Assembly: GCA_030667735.1 (NCBI GenBank)
Contig: DAOUVG010000099.1
Coordinates: 1-6,343 of the forward strand
DNA length: 6,343 bases
Reading direction: 5' to 3'
Source of the DNA: Dehalococcoidales bacterium
Lineage (GTDB): Bacteria > Chloroflexota > Dehalococcoidia > Dehalococcoidales > Fen-1064
The notes under the pieces were generated by a model. The model was not told the DNA's origin and searched no databases. It worked only from the letters and a program-made list of their open reading frames with translations. Of the stretch, positions 1 to 6,228 are shown piece after piece (position 1 is the stretch's first letter; every line of letters begins with the position of its first letter). The position numbers and the translations under genes are program-made.

Positions 1-1488
1 CACGTGATGACTGATGATAAGGACACCCGCAATCACTACATTATCATTGAGCCTACTCTCACCATGGACCTTGACAATATAATGACCCAGGTGGAAAGTC
101 GTTGCATTCAGTTTGGTGACCGGCTTCCCGACTTCGATGCCGAGGGAGATAAGAAGCAGCAGTTGACTAACTACGTTGAACAGATGACGGTTCTCAGCAG
201 CCAGCCGGAAGAGCCCAGTACTGGCGGGCGAACAGGCTTGCTTCGCAAGGGTAGGGGTAAGCCCAAGCTGGCCAAGGTCAGGCTCACCGAGCGTGAGCTT
301 GTGGGTATCAAGTATCTGTTCATCCGGGATAAACTCGGTCTGGGTGACATCGAGCCCCTGGTGTCCGACCCATACATTGAGGACATCGGCTGCTCCGGTG
401 TGGGGCATCTCTTTATCGAGCACAAGATATTCAAGGGTTGTAAGAGTCCGATAACATTTTCTTCACTGGAGGACCTGGACGTGTTTGTCCTGAGGTTGGC
501 CGAGCAGATAGGAAAACCGGTAACCTACAGGAAACCCATTGCCGACGCTACGCTTCCCGTGGGAGCCCGCATCAACATTGTTTACGGTCGAGATGTCTCC
601 AAGCGAGGCTCCAATTTCAGCATCCGTAAGTTCAGCGCAGTGCCGATATCCATCTTCGATCTGGTGGATTTCGGCACTCTCAACTACCAGATGCTCGCCT
701 ATCTGTCACTGGTGATTCCGAATGGCATGAACCTCTTCGTCGCCGGGGAATCTGCTTCCGGGAAGACAAGTATGCTCAATGCACTGACCACCTTCATTCC
801 TCCCAAGGCCAAGATAGTCACTATCGAGGATACCCCGGAGCTTCAGGTGCCCCACGAGAACTGGATAAGGGAAGTGATACAATCAGACAAACTGGAAGAC
901 GCCAGCGGCGCGGTGACCACATTCGACCTGCTCAAAGCGGCACTGCGGCAGCGCCCCAATGAGATTATCGTGGGGGAGATTCGTGGGCCGGAGGGTAATG
1001 TTGCCTTCCAGGCAATGCAGACCGGGCACGCCGTTATGTCCACCTTCCATGCCTCTACTATGGAGAAGCTGATTCAGCGTATGACGGCCGCTCCGATTCT
1101 GGTACCGAAGACATATATGGATAACCTTAACGTGGCCATTCTCATGCGCTCCATCAAGCTCCCCAACGGTGGCACAGTCCGGCGTGTCACTGAGATAGAC
1201 GAGATAGTCGGCTTCGACCCTCCCACGCAGTCTTTTAATATCGTCGAGGCCTTCAAGCTGGACGAAACTACGGATACCTTTGAGTTCACCGGTTACATGA
1301 ATAGCCACGTCATGGAGCAAAAGATTGCCACCATGCTGGGCATACCAAGTCGTGCCAAGCGGAGAATATACGCTGAAATAGACAAGCGGGCCAAGATATT
1401 CACCAAGCTGCACAAGGAGCGAGGCATTACCGGTTTCTATGAGGTCCTGCGGGTGCTGGGCCAGGCCCAGCAGGATGGTCTGCTCTAG
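1..1488 (+). CDS. Archaeal-type (FlaI/GspE-class) type II/IV secretion ATPase, first paralogue, 5'-truncated by window edge
   Basis: Cytoplasmic AAA-like ATPase that would power assembly, retraction or rotation of a type IV filament-family machine. The frame is open from base 1. The first codons (His-Val-Met) align with His89-Ile-Leu inside the downstream paralogue, so the ATG at 7 and GTG at 4 are internal and about 88 N-terminal residues lie upstream. Numbering residues from the GTG at 4, the Walker A is GESASGKT (248-255), the Asp-box region is IEDTPEL (about 274-280), the Walker B is IIVGEIRG (321-328) with catalytic-type Glu325, and the His box is TGHAVMSTFHA (340-350). The archaeal-type SDPYIEDIGCSG block lies at 121-132. 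The Walker A (G-E-x-A-S-G-K-T) and the PHENW motif match the archaeal FlaI/GspE2 class better than PilB or CpaF. All catalytic motifs look intact. It is followed after 26 nt by a paralogue, roughly 60% identical by eye. Family assignment is firm; the exact machine is inferred. Confidence 0.93.
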   Translation, partial: HVMTDDKDTRNHYIIIEPTLTMDLDNIMTQVESRCIQFGDRLPDFDAEGDKKQQLTNYVEQMTVLSSQPEEPSTGGRTGLLRKGRGKPKLAKVRLTERELVGIKYLFIRDKLGLGDIEPLVSDPYIEDIGCSGVGHLFIEHKIFKGCKSPITFSSLEDLDVFVLRLAEQIGKPVTYRKPIADATLPVGARINIVYGRDVSKRGSNFSIRKFSAVPISIFDLVDFGTLNYQMLAYLSLVIPNGMNLFVAGESASGKTSMLNALTTFIPPKAKIVTIEDTPELQVPHENWIREVIQSDKLEDASGAVTTFDLLKAALRQRPNEIIVGEIRGPEGNVAFQAMQTGHAVMSTFHASTMEKLIQRMTAAPILVPKTYMDNLNVAILMRSIKLPNGGTVRRVTEIDEIVGFDPPTQSFNIVEAFKLDETTDTFEFTGYMNSHVMEQKIATMLGIPSRAKRRIYAEIDKRAKIFTKLHKERGITGFYEVLRVLGQAQQDGLL

Positions 1489-1497
1489 CAAGGTATC

Positions 1498-1505
1498 GGG
1501 AGGAG
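1498..1505 (+). promoter_or_regulatory. Shine-Dalgarno site of second ATPase gene
   Basis: GGGAGGAG lies 9 nt before the ATG at 1515 and falls in the 26-nt gap after the TAG at 1486-1488. It fixes the start of the second ATPase and shows that it is initiated independently rather than by stop/start overlap. The gap is too short for an obvious separate promoter, so cotranscription with the upstream gene is inferred. Confidence 0.8.
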
Positions 1506-1514
1506 ATAGGCTCA

Positions 1515-3257
1515 ATGACAACTACAGTCCTGCCCCCTGCTGAAGAGGGAACACCGGATAGCCGGGAAGCGGCGGCCCCTCGCGTCGACGTTACCGGGAT
1601 GTTATCGGGTCCGTTGAAGGAGGTCACCGAGCAGTATTCGCATGTCCTGGAGTACATCCAGACGCTGCCTGTTGCTGATGTGGGGGTTCCCAAATATGTT
1701 GCCGAGCCGTCCCGGAAACTGGGCGATGATAAGGAACCAAACTATATCTATCCAACGCAACGAAAAGGTGCGTTCATCCATATCCTGCACAACCCGGATG
1801 ATACCAGGAATGACTATATTACTGTAGAACCGGACTTCGGCATGGAGCTTACCTCTTTGATGTCCAGAGTGGACGGTAAGCTCCTTGAGCTAAGGGACAA
1901 ACTTCCGCGACTCGATCCGGAAGGCGACATGGAAGAGCAATTATACGAGTACCTTGACACTGTTACCACGCTTGGCAACGATTCGGCTATGGGTTTTATT
2001 GAGGGGCAGTTCGGGTTTCTGCGTAAGGGTGGTGCCAGGGTTTCCAAAGTCAGAATTACGGAGCGTGAGAAGGTAGGGTTGAGGCACATATTCATCCGGG
2101 ACAGGCTTGGGCTGGGTGCTCTGGACTCCCTGACTTCTGACCCCTACATTGAAGATATAAGTTGTTCCGGCAAAGGACAGGTATTCATTGAGCACAAGAT
2201 ATTCAAGGCGCTGAAGAGTTCGGTTGACTTTAAGACCCATGAGGACCTTGACCAGTTCGTGCTGTGGCTCTCGGAGCGGATAAAGAAACCGGTTACCTTC
2301 CGGAATCCCATTGTGGATGCCACCCTTCCTGACGGCTCCCGTATCAACATAGTATTCGGACGGGAAGTATCCAGGCGAGGCTCCAACTTCAGCATCCGTA
2401 AGTTTGCCGGGACACCGATATCCATCTTTGAGCTGGTGGAATTCAGCAGTATCAACTACCAGATGCTGGCCTATCTGTCACTTGTCATCGGTAACGAGAT
2501 GAATGTCTTCGTATCCGGAGAGACAGCCTCCGGGAAGACGACGCTGCTCAATGCTGTGACTACCTTCATTCATCCCATGGCCAAGGTAGTAAGTATTGAG
2601 GATACGCCCGAGCTCCAGGTACCCCACAAGAACTGGATAAGAGAGGTGGTTCAGACGACAAAGATAGGAGAGGGCAGTGGGGTAGACATGTTTGACCTGC
2701 TCAAGGCGGCACTGAGACAGCGCCCCAACGAGATTATCATAGGAGAGATTCGCGGCCCGGAAGGTAATATCGCTTTCCAGGCAATGCAGACCGGCCACGC
2801 CGTTATGGCCACATTCCATGCTGCTTCCGTGGAGAAGCTTATCCAGCGTATGACGGGTAACCCCATCTCGGTGCCAAAGAGCTATATCGACAACCTGAAC
2901 GTGATAGTCTTTACCAGTGCAGTCAAACTCCCCAATGGTAAGACGGGCCGACGTATAACCAGCATCAATGAGATTGTGGCCTATGACCCCGTGTTTGATT
3001 CATTTACCTTCGTTGAGATATTCCACTGGAATGAGGAAACGGACGTCTTTGAATTCACCGGCCGGATGGCCAGCATGGTCCTGGAAAACAAGGTTGCCCC
3101 CAGGATGGGCATCCCGGCTACCAAGAAACAGCGCATATACACTGAGGTAGACCGCCGGGCGAAGATACTGGAGGTGCTACATAAGGAGAAGCATATTACC
3201 GGTTTCTACGAAATCCTGGAGGTCCTCAGCAAAGCGCAGCGACAGGGGCTCTTCTAA
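1515..3257 (+). CDS. Archaeal-type (FlaI/GspE-class) type II/IV secretion ATPase, second paralogue, complete
   Basis: A 580-residue cytoplasmic motor ATPase of the T2SSE superfamily, expected to form a hexamer under the platform protein encoded just downstream. Residues 1-60 are a variable, Pro/Glu-rich leader. Residues 75-130 hold the N-terminal domain typical of archaeal FlaI (aromatic YIYP, then YITVEP). Residues 175-305 hold the SDPYIEDISCSG block and RGSNFSIRKF. The C-terminal ATPase domain has Walker A GETASGKT (335-342), the Asp-box region IEDTPEL (361-367), Walker B IIIGEIRG (407-414) with Glu411, and His box residues His428 and His435. The tail ends in a helix-rich segment with GFYEIL. 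No transmembrane segment is seen. The start at 1515 is supported by GGGAGGAG 9 nt upstream. Against CpaF/TadA: the Walker A has the archaeal-type ETASGKT rather than GGTGSGKT, and the partner is one long FlaJ rather than a TadB/TadC pair. Whether it drives extension, retraction or secretion cannot be told from sequence. Confidence 0.95.
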   Translation: MTTTVLPPAEEGTPDSREAAAPRVDVTGMLSGPLKEVTEQYSHVLEYIQTLPVADVGVPKYVAEPSRKLGDDKEPNYIYPTQRKGAFIHILHNPDDTRNDYITVEPDFGMELTSLMSRVDGKLLELRDKLPRLDPEGDMEEQLYEYLDTVTTLGNDSAMGFIEGQFGFLRKGGARVSKVRITEREKVGLRHIFIRDRLGLGALDSLTSDPYIEDISCSGKGQVFIEHKIFKALKSSVDFKTHEDLDQFVLWLSERIKKPVTFRNPIVDATLPDGSRINIVFGREVSRRGSNFSIRKFAGTPISIFELVEFSSINYQMLAYLSLVIGNEMNVFVSGETASGKTTLLNAVTTFIHPMAKVVSIEDTPELQVPHKNWIREVVQTTKIGEGSGVDMFDLLKAALRQRPNEIIIGEIRGPEGNIAFQAMQTGHAVMATFHAASVEKLIQRMTGNPISVPKSYIDNLNVIVFTSAVKLPNGKTGRRITSINEIVAYDPVFDSFTFVEIFHWNEETDVFEFTGRMASMVLENKVAPRMGIPATKKQRIYTEVDRRAKILEVLHKEKHITGFYEILEVLSKAQRQGLF

Positions 3258-3259
3258 CG

Positions 3260-4780
3260 ATGGTATGGTACAAGTTCTGGGCAAAGGGAAAGGACGGCGA
3301 CAAGAAGGACGCCGGGGAGTCTGTTGACAACCAGTTGCTGGAGGTGGACTTCTTCTGCCACCTGAGCTACATGGCGGCCATCGCCACATCCGGTATCTCG
3401 CGGAGCGGGCTGTTCGAGTATGCCGCCAAGATGCCCTACATCTCGGCAAGCTATTTCAAACGGGCGGTCTTTGTTGCCAAAGCATTCAACCATGACTACG
3501 CTGAGGCGTGCCGAATCGTCGGCCAGAGCACCCAGGAGCCGGAGGTAAAGGCGTTTCTCCTGCGTATGTCTGGTGCCCTGTCCTCCGGAGAAGATATCGT
3601 TGTGTTCCTGCAGAGGGAGGCTAATGTCTCTTCGGACTCATACGGCAATCAGTATGAGCGCCGACTGGAGACACTGCGGAAGTGGACCGATGCCTATGTA
3701 GCGCTTATTATGACCACAGCCATTGTCACTATCGTATCGGTGGTTTCAATGATGATAGGCAACGTGACTACAGTCTTTGTCATGGGTTTATCCTCTTTGA
3801 CTATAGTGGTGACTATTGCCGGCGTGTGGTTGATATACCATGCTGCTCCCCGGGAAATTAAGGTACATTCGCTTCCGATGCGCTCCAAGGAGCAGAACCT
3901 GGCGAGAAATCTGGTCAGGCTAACCCTGCCCGCTGTGGTTGTGGTGGCAGCGCTCATGCTGGTAATGAAGATTGACCTTGGTTATGTGATGATAGCTGTC
4001 GCTGTCCTCATATTCCCGCTGGGGCTGATAGGTAAGATTGATGACGGTAAGATAGACAAGCGGGATAACGAAATCGCCGGTCTTCTCCGTTCCCTCGGCG
4101 GTGTCAGTCAGGCCATAGGTGCCACTGTAAACGAGGCTATGGCAAGACTCGACTTCCACTCGCTGGGTTCCCTGAAGGAAGATGTCAACCTGCTCTATAC
4201 CAGGATACTGGCCGGGATAGACCCTCGCCTTTGCTGGGGCCAGTTTGTTGGTGAAACGGGGTCCGAGCAAGTGAACCGGAGCGTACGCACATTCCTGGAT
4301 GGCGTCCTCCTGGGCGGCGAGCCGGAGCTTGTGGGGAATAGCGCCAGTGGCTTCGCCATGAAAATCACGCTCCTCCGGGCAAAGCGCCAGCTGATAGAGT
4401 CCGGTATGCTGTGGCTGGCGGTTGTCATGCACATGGTACTTTCAATACTGGTGGTTTTTGTCTACCAGGTCCTGGTCAGTTTTACCGCTCTAATCGCGGA
4501 TGTGATGCCGGGAGAGACGGGCGTGGATGCCATAACGGCAGCCGGTATGCCTGCCTTTGGTCTCTACGGCGGCGCTACCACAGAACTGAACCTGCTCCAT
4601 TTCATGGTGATTACCATAGTCCTGGTGCTTGCTTTCGCCAACGCCACTGCCATCTATGCCACCAGTGGCGGCCATATCTATAAGATATTTTTCTACCTCA
4701 CTCTCACACTGGGGGCCTCGGGATTTGCCGTAATTCTTGGTCCTCCCGTCGTCCGCATGATGTTTGCTGGAATGGGATAA
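3260..4780 (+). CDS. FlaJ/ArlJ-class (T2SSF) integral membrane platform protein
   Basis: Inner-membrane platform on which the FlaI-class ATPase hexamer acts to insert or remove filament subunits. It has 506 residues. A soluble T2SSF-like domain spans about 28-140. Hydrophobic segments lie at about 146-166, 171-193, 222-237 and 240-258. A second cytoplasmic T2SSF-like domain spans about 265-380, starting with KIDKRDNEIAGLLRSLGG, a position and pattern typical of FlaJ. Hydrophobic segments follow at about 383-409, 446-467 and 475-497. Two T2SSF units in one chain of this length, with about seven membrane spans, fit archaeal FlaJ rather than the shorter TadB or TadC or the three-span PilC/GspF. 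The ATG at 3260 begins 2 nt after the TAA of the second ATPase gene. The only upstream purine stretch is the weak AGGGG near 3244, so translational coupling is likely. Family confidence is high; no filament subunit is present to define the machine. Confidence 0.9.
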   Translation: MVWYKFWAKGKDGDKKDAGESVDNQLLEVDFFCHLSYMAAIATSGISRSGLFEYAAKMPYISASYFKRAVFVAKAFNHDYAEACRIVGQSTQEPEVKAFLLRMSGALSSGEDIVVFLQREANVSSDSYGNQYERRLETLRKWTDAYVALIMTTAIVTIVSVVSMMIGNVTTVFVMGLSSLTIVVTIAGVWLIYHAAPREIKVHSLPMRSKEQNLARNLVRLTLPAVVVVAALMLVMKIDLGYVMIAVAVLIFPLGLIGKIDDGKIDKRDNEIAGLLRSLGGVSQAIGATVNEAMARLDFHSLGSLKEDVNLLYTRILAGIDPRLCWGQFVGETGSEQVNRSVRTFLDGVLLGGEPELVGNSASGFAMKITLLRAKRQLIESGMLWLAVVMHMVLSILVVFVYQVLVSFTALIADVMPGETGVDAITAAGMPAFGLYGGATTELNLLHFMVITIVLVLAFANATAIYATSGGHIYKIFFYLTLTLGASGFAVILGPPVVRMMFAGMG

Positions 4781-4802
4781 GTGTTCTCCGGAACGGTACC
4801 GG

Positions 4803-4810
4803 AAGGAGGT
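4803..4810 (+). promoter_or_regulatory. Strong Shine-Dalgarno site of the acidic membrane protein gene
   Basis: AAGGAGGT is a full anti-SD match ending 9 nt before the ATG at 4820, in the 39-nt gap after the platform gene. It is clearly stronger than the site before the platform gene, which suggests this product is made at a higher level per transcript (inference). Confidence 0.85.
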
Positions 4811-4819
4811 ACATAAGTA

Positions 4820-5590
4820 ATGTCAATGTTAGGTGCTGATGTATACCTTTACATGTTCGCAGGTCTTGCTGTCCTGGGAGCAATGGTTGTCACGCTTTCC
4901 CCGCTCCTTGTGCGGGAAACAACTCCGAAGCAGGGTGTGGTAGCGCTGGCTGCTGCGCAGCAGCCGCAGCCACATGAGACCGGCAGGCAGCCATTCTGGC
5001 GAAGAAAGCGTGATTTTACCAGGCAGGTACGGGACAAGCTCGGCAAGCTCCGGTCTGGTGCGGATTGGGGTTTGCCAGTTGAGGTTATGCCCACACCGGT
5101 AAAGCGCCTCTCAAAACCTTCACCTGAGGATACCGTTTCGCAGCCGGCGGTCAATGCCGGACCAAATCTTACCGCAGCCGAGGAGGTGCCCATGTCGAAG
5201 AAAGACGCTCCAAAGTCGGAAGCAGATTCCAATCCGGTACTTCAAACTGAAGGAATATCGGAACCGGAACAAACCACCCCCGAATCCCCCGAGGCCAACC
5301 TTCTTGATGCCATCTCTGAAGAGCTGACCGAGTCCAAGGATTCGGTGGACTACCTGGAAGACGAGGAATCAGACGATGTCTCCGGCAAGGATTCCGCCGG
5401 TAAGTCAGGAGACACGGATTCACTGTTCGAGCTTTTCTCAACCGAGATAGAAGAGGAGAATAATTCCGGCCAGCTTGCCTCCACACTTGATGATGTAGAT
5501 GCCCGTGACCTTCTGTCAGAAGCACAGCAGATTCTAATAGAACTCAGGAGTGTGAGAGAGGCCCTGTCCCATCGTACTTCGTCTCGCTAG
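4820..5590 (+). CDS. Single-pass membrane protein with long acidic cytoplasmic tail, unknown function, type IV filament operon
   Basis: I do not recognise this 256-residue protein as a named family. Residues about 7-31 form one hydrophobic segment. A basic stretch follows at 60-78 (starting WRRKRDFTRQVRDKLGKLR), which by the positive-inside rule places the C-terminus in the cytoplasm. Residues 95-155 are Pro/Ser/Glu-rich and probably disordered. Residues 160-212 are strongly acidic (for example YLEDEESDD). Residues 225-251 look like an amphipathic helix beginning DVDARDLLSEAQQ, the segment most likely to be conserved or to bind a partner. The start at 4820 has a perfect AAGGAGGT. The gene follows the platform gene by 39 nt on the same strand, so a role as membrane-anchored accessory to the ATPase/platform motor is inferred from context only. 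It has no secretion signal or class III signal peptide of a pilin type. An internal start at 5192 could yield a 132-residue soluble form. The stop codon TAG lies in the CTAG flank of an inverted-repeat element. Confidence 0.85.
   Translation: MSMLGADVYLYMFAGLAVLGAMVVTLSPLLVRETTPKQGVVALAAAQQPQPHETGRQPFWRRKRDFTRQVRDKLGKLRSGADWGLPVEVMPTPVKRLSKPSPEDTVSQPAVNAGPNLTAAEEVPMSKKDAPKSEADSNPVLQTEGISEPEQTTPESPEANLLDAISEELTESKDSVDYLEDEESDDVSGKDSAGKSGDTDSLFELFSTEIEEENNSGQLASTLDDVDARDLLSEAQQILIELRSVREALSHRTSSR
5181..5188 (+). promoter_or_regulatory. Internal Shine-Dalgarno-like site before in-frame ATG 5192
   Basis: AGGAGGTG, complementary to the 16S anti-SD over eight bases, lies inside the acidic membrane protein gene, just before the in-frame ATG at 5192 (Met125, followed by SKKDAPKSEA). 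The spacing is short but usable: 5 nt after AGGAGG. It coincides with the Glu-Glu-Val codons, which produce this string naturally, so use as a ribosome site is uncertain. Confidence 0.35.
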
Positions 5591-5680
5591 GAGTGTGCTG
5601 AAAAACCCTTTCGACCAACCCCACTATATCTGAGGGACTGGGCCCCTTCTCTGGAATTCCCTTTTTCAGCACACTGCTAG
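5587..5680. mobile_element. MITE-like inverted-repeat element with CTAG target duplications
   Basis: The 14-base sequence AGTGTGCTGAAAAA at 5592-5605 is matched exactly by its reverse complement at 5662-5675. Outside the arms there is a single G on each side (5591 and 5676, mismatched) and then CTAG on both sides (5587-5590 and 5677-5680). This leaves an 86-bp interior unit with 4-bp flanking duplications and a 56-nt loop that has no coding capacity for a transposase. The form fits a miniature, non-autonomous transposable element inserted at the palindrome GCTAGC. The left CTAG contains the TAG stop of the upstream gene. Ends of the type CTAG...TGCTGAAAAA resemble insertion-sequence termini I recall from other bacteria (possibly the IS1182 or IS5 groups), but I cannot name a family. 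Alternative: a plain 3' hairpin of the operon. Confidence 0.55.
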
Positions 5681-5681
5681 C

Positions 5682-5832
5682 CTGAGTATCTGAGGCATGG
5701 GAGAGAAACAGACAGGGGTACCTGATATGCGCCCGCACTTCTGGTGCGCCTGCACTCCCGGTGCGGCGGCATAACCGGAGTATTTTACGCTGCTTCTTCC
5801 GAAATGCGAAGGGTCGGGGATAATAAATGGCC
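5682..5832. other. Convergent intergenic remainder with tandem dyad repeats
   Basis: This 151-bp stretch follows the inverted-repeat element and ends at the stop of the minus-strand zinc-ribbon gene. I see no convincing gene, promoter or T-tract terminator in it. The only structure is the pair of small palindromes at 5734-5766. Transcripts from both strands run into it, and no classical intrinsic terminator is visible for either direction. Confidence 0.5.
5734..5766. repeat. Two tandem near-identical dyad repeats
   Basis: GCACTTCTGGTGCG (5735-5748) and GCACTCCCGGTGCG (5752-5765) are 14-base copies differing at two positions, spaced 17 bases start to start. Each is a hairpin with a 5-nt loop: CGCAC/GTGCG for the first, and GCAC/GTGC (extendable by a wobble and a C-G pair) for the second. 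No T-run follows on either strand, so a simple terminator is not supported. Confidence 0.5.
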
Positions 5833-6201
5833 TCATTCCTTGTGGTCAGGCCACCAACCCCACCAGCCTTCTTTACCGCAATTGGTGCACTTGAGCGGTA
5901 TGGCAGCGAAACCTTGAGAGCCGCAGGATTCGCAGGTGAAATCGCTGCGGACACCGTAAGAGGGAGTATCACGGAGTTTTCTCAGGACCGTCGTGACGCG
6001 ACCGTCTATCTCACGGAAGTGCCGGGTCATGGTTTCCAGCTTTTCTTCCAGCTGCATGATGGCCGCACCAAACTCGGCAGTCGTATTCTGCTTCTGTTCA
6101 ACCTGGTGGAGGTGAGTTTCCAGTTTGGCCGTCTGCTCTGTGAGGGCAATCATGGTCTGCCGCATTATCTCCAGGGTCTCATTATCGAGCACCGGGGTCA
6201 C
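5833..6201 (-). CDS. Small coiled-coil and zinc-ribbon protein, unknown function
   Basis: A 122-residue, probably cytoplasmic protein of no family I can name. Residues about 5-78 are rich in Glu, Gln, Lys and Leu with helical heptad-like spacing and no proline after residue 3, as in a coiled coil that could dimerise. Residues 90-108 form a C4 zinc ribbon (Cys90, Cys93, Cys105, Cys108, as CxxC-x11-CxxC), followed by an odd Trp-rich tail, GWWGWWPDH. Ribbons of this kind commonly mediate protein or nucleic-acid contacts. The start is uncertain. The listed start is the GTG at 6199-6201, which has no clear Shine-Dalgarno. An in-frame CTG at 6223-6225 would give an N-terminus MSKTATPPV and has AGGAGA about 14 nt upstream, rather far. 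An in-frame TAG at 6229-6231 limits any longer extension. The gene is convergent with the filament operon, so a functional link to it is not implied. Confidence 0.72.
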   Translation of the reverse strand: MTPVLDNETLEIMRQTMIALTEQTAKLETHLHQVEQKQNTTAEFGAAIMQLEEKLETMTRHFREIDGRVTTVLRKLRDTPSYGVRSDFTCESCGSQGFAAIPLKCTNCGKEGWWGWWPDHKE

Positions 6202-6228
6202 TGGCGGTGTTGCAGTTTTACTCAGGTT

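Noticed and set aside
883..1521. 212-codon minus-strand open frame inside the first ATPase gene
   Set aside because: It lies antisense to a strongly supported ATPase with intact Walker motifs. A similar antisense opening occurs over the same motifs in the paralogue (2478-2819), as expected from shared codons, and the translation shows no recognisable domain.
1617..1624. Perfect AAGGAGGT inside the second ATPase gene
   Set aside because: No in-frame start codon follows at usable distance. The nearest ATG (1642) is out of frame and opens only a short antagonistic frame, so it reflects Lys-Glu-Val codons.
1..3257. Assignment of the ATPases as TadA/CpaF or as a VirB11-type T4SS ATPase
   Set aside because: The Walker A and SDPYIEDI motifs, the long N-terminal domain and the partner FlaJ-class platform argue for the archaeal FlaI/GspE class. 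No TadB/TadC pair or VirB genes are present.
3920..4432. 170-codon minus-strand open frame inside the platform gene
   Set aside because: The plus strand encodes a clear T2SSF domain and membrane spans here. The antisense frame has no Shine-Dalgarno or protein-like pattern.
4787..4803. TCCGG/CCGGA hairpin just before the Shine-Dalgarno at 4803-4810
   Set aside because: A 5-bp stem with a 7-nt loop that barely touches the Shine-Dalgarno is too weak to claim as a translational switch.
5586..5681. Inverted repeat read as an intrinsic terminator of the operon
   Set aside because: The T5 run is inside the stem, not after it. The stem is followed by GCCTGAG, and the loop is 56 nt, far longer than usual for rho-independent terminators.
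5697..5774. 25-codon plus-strand ORF, ATG to TAA (MGEKQTGVPDM...)
   Set aside because: The only upstream purine stretch, GAGG, sits 1 nt from the ATG, and the frame overlaps the dyad repeats. Nothing else supports translation.
5544..5972. 142-codon minus-strand open frame across the inverted-repeat element
   Set aside because: It overlaps the C-terminus of the acidic membrane protein and the zinc-ribbon gene in other frames and reads through both arms of the repeat element, so it is most likely a chance opening.
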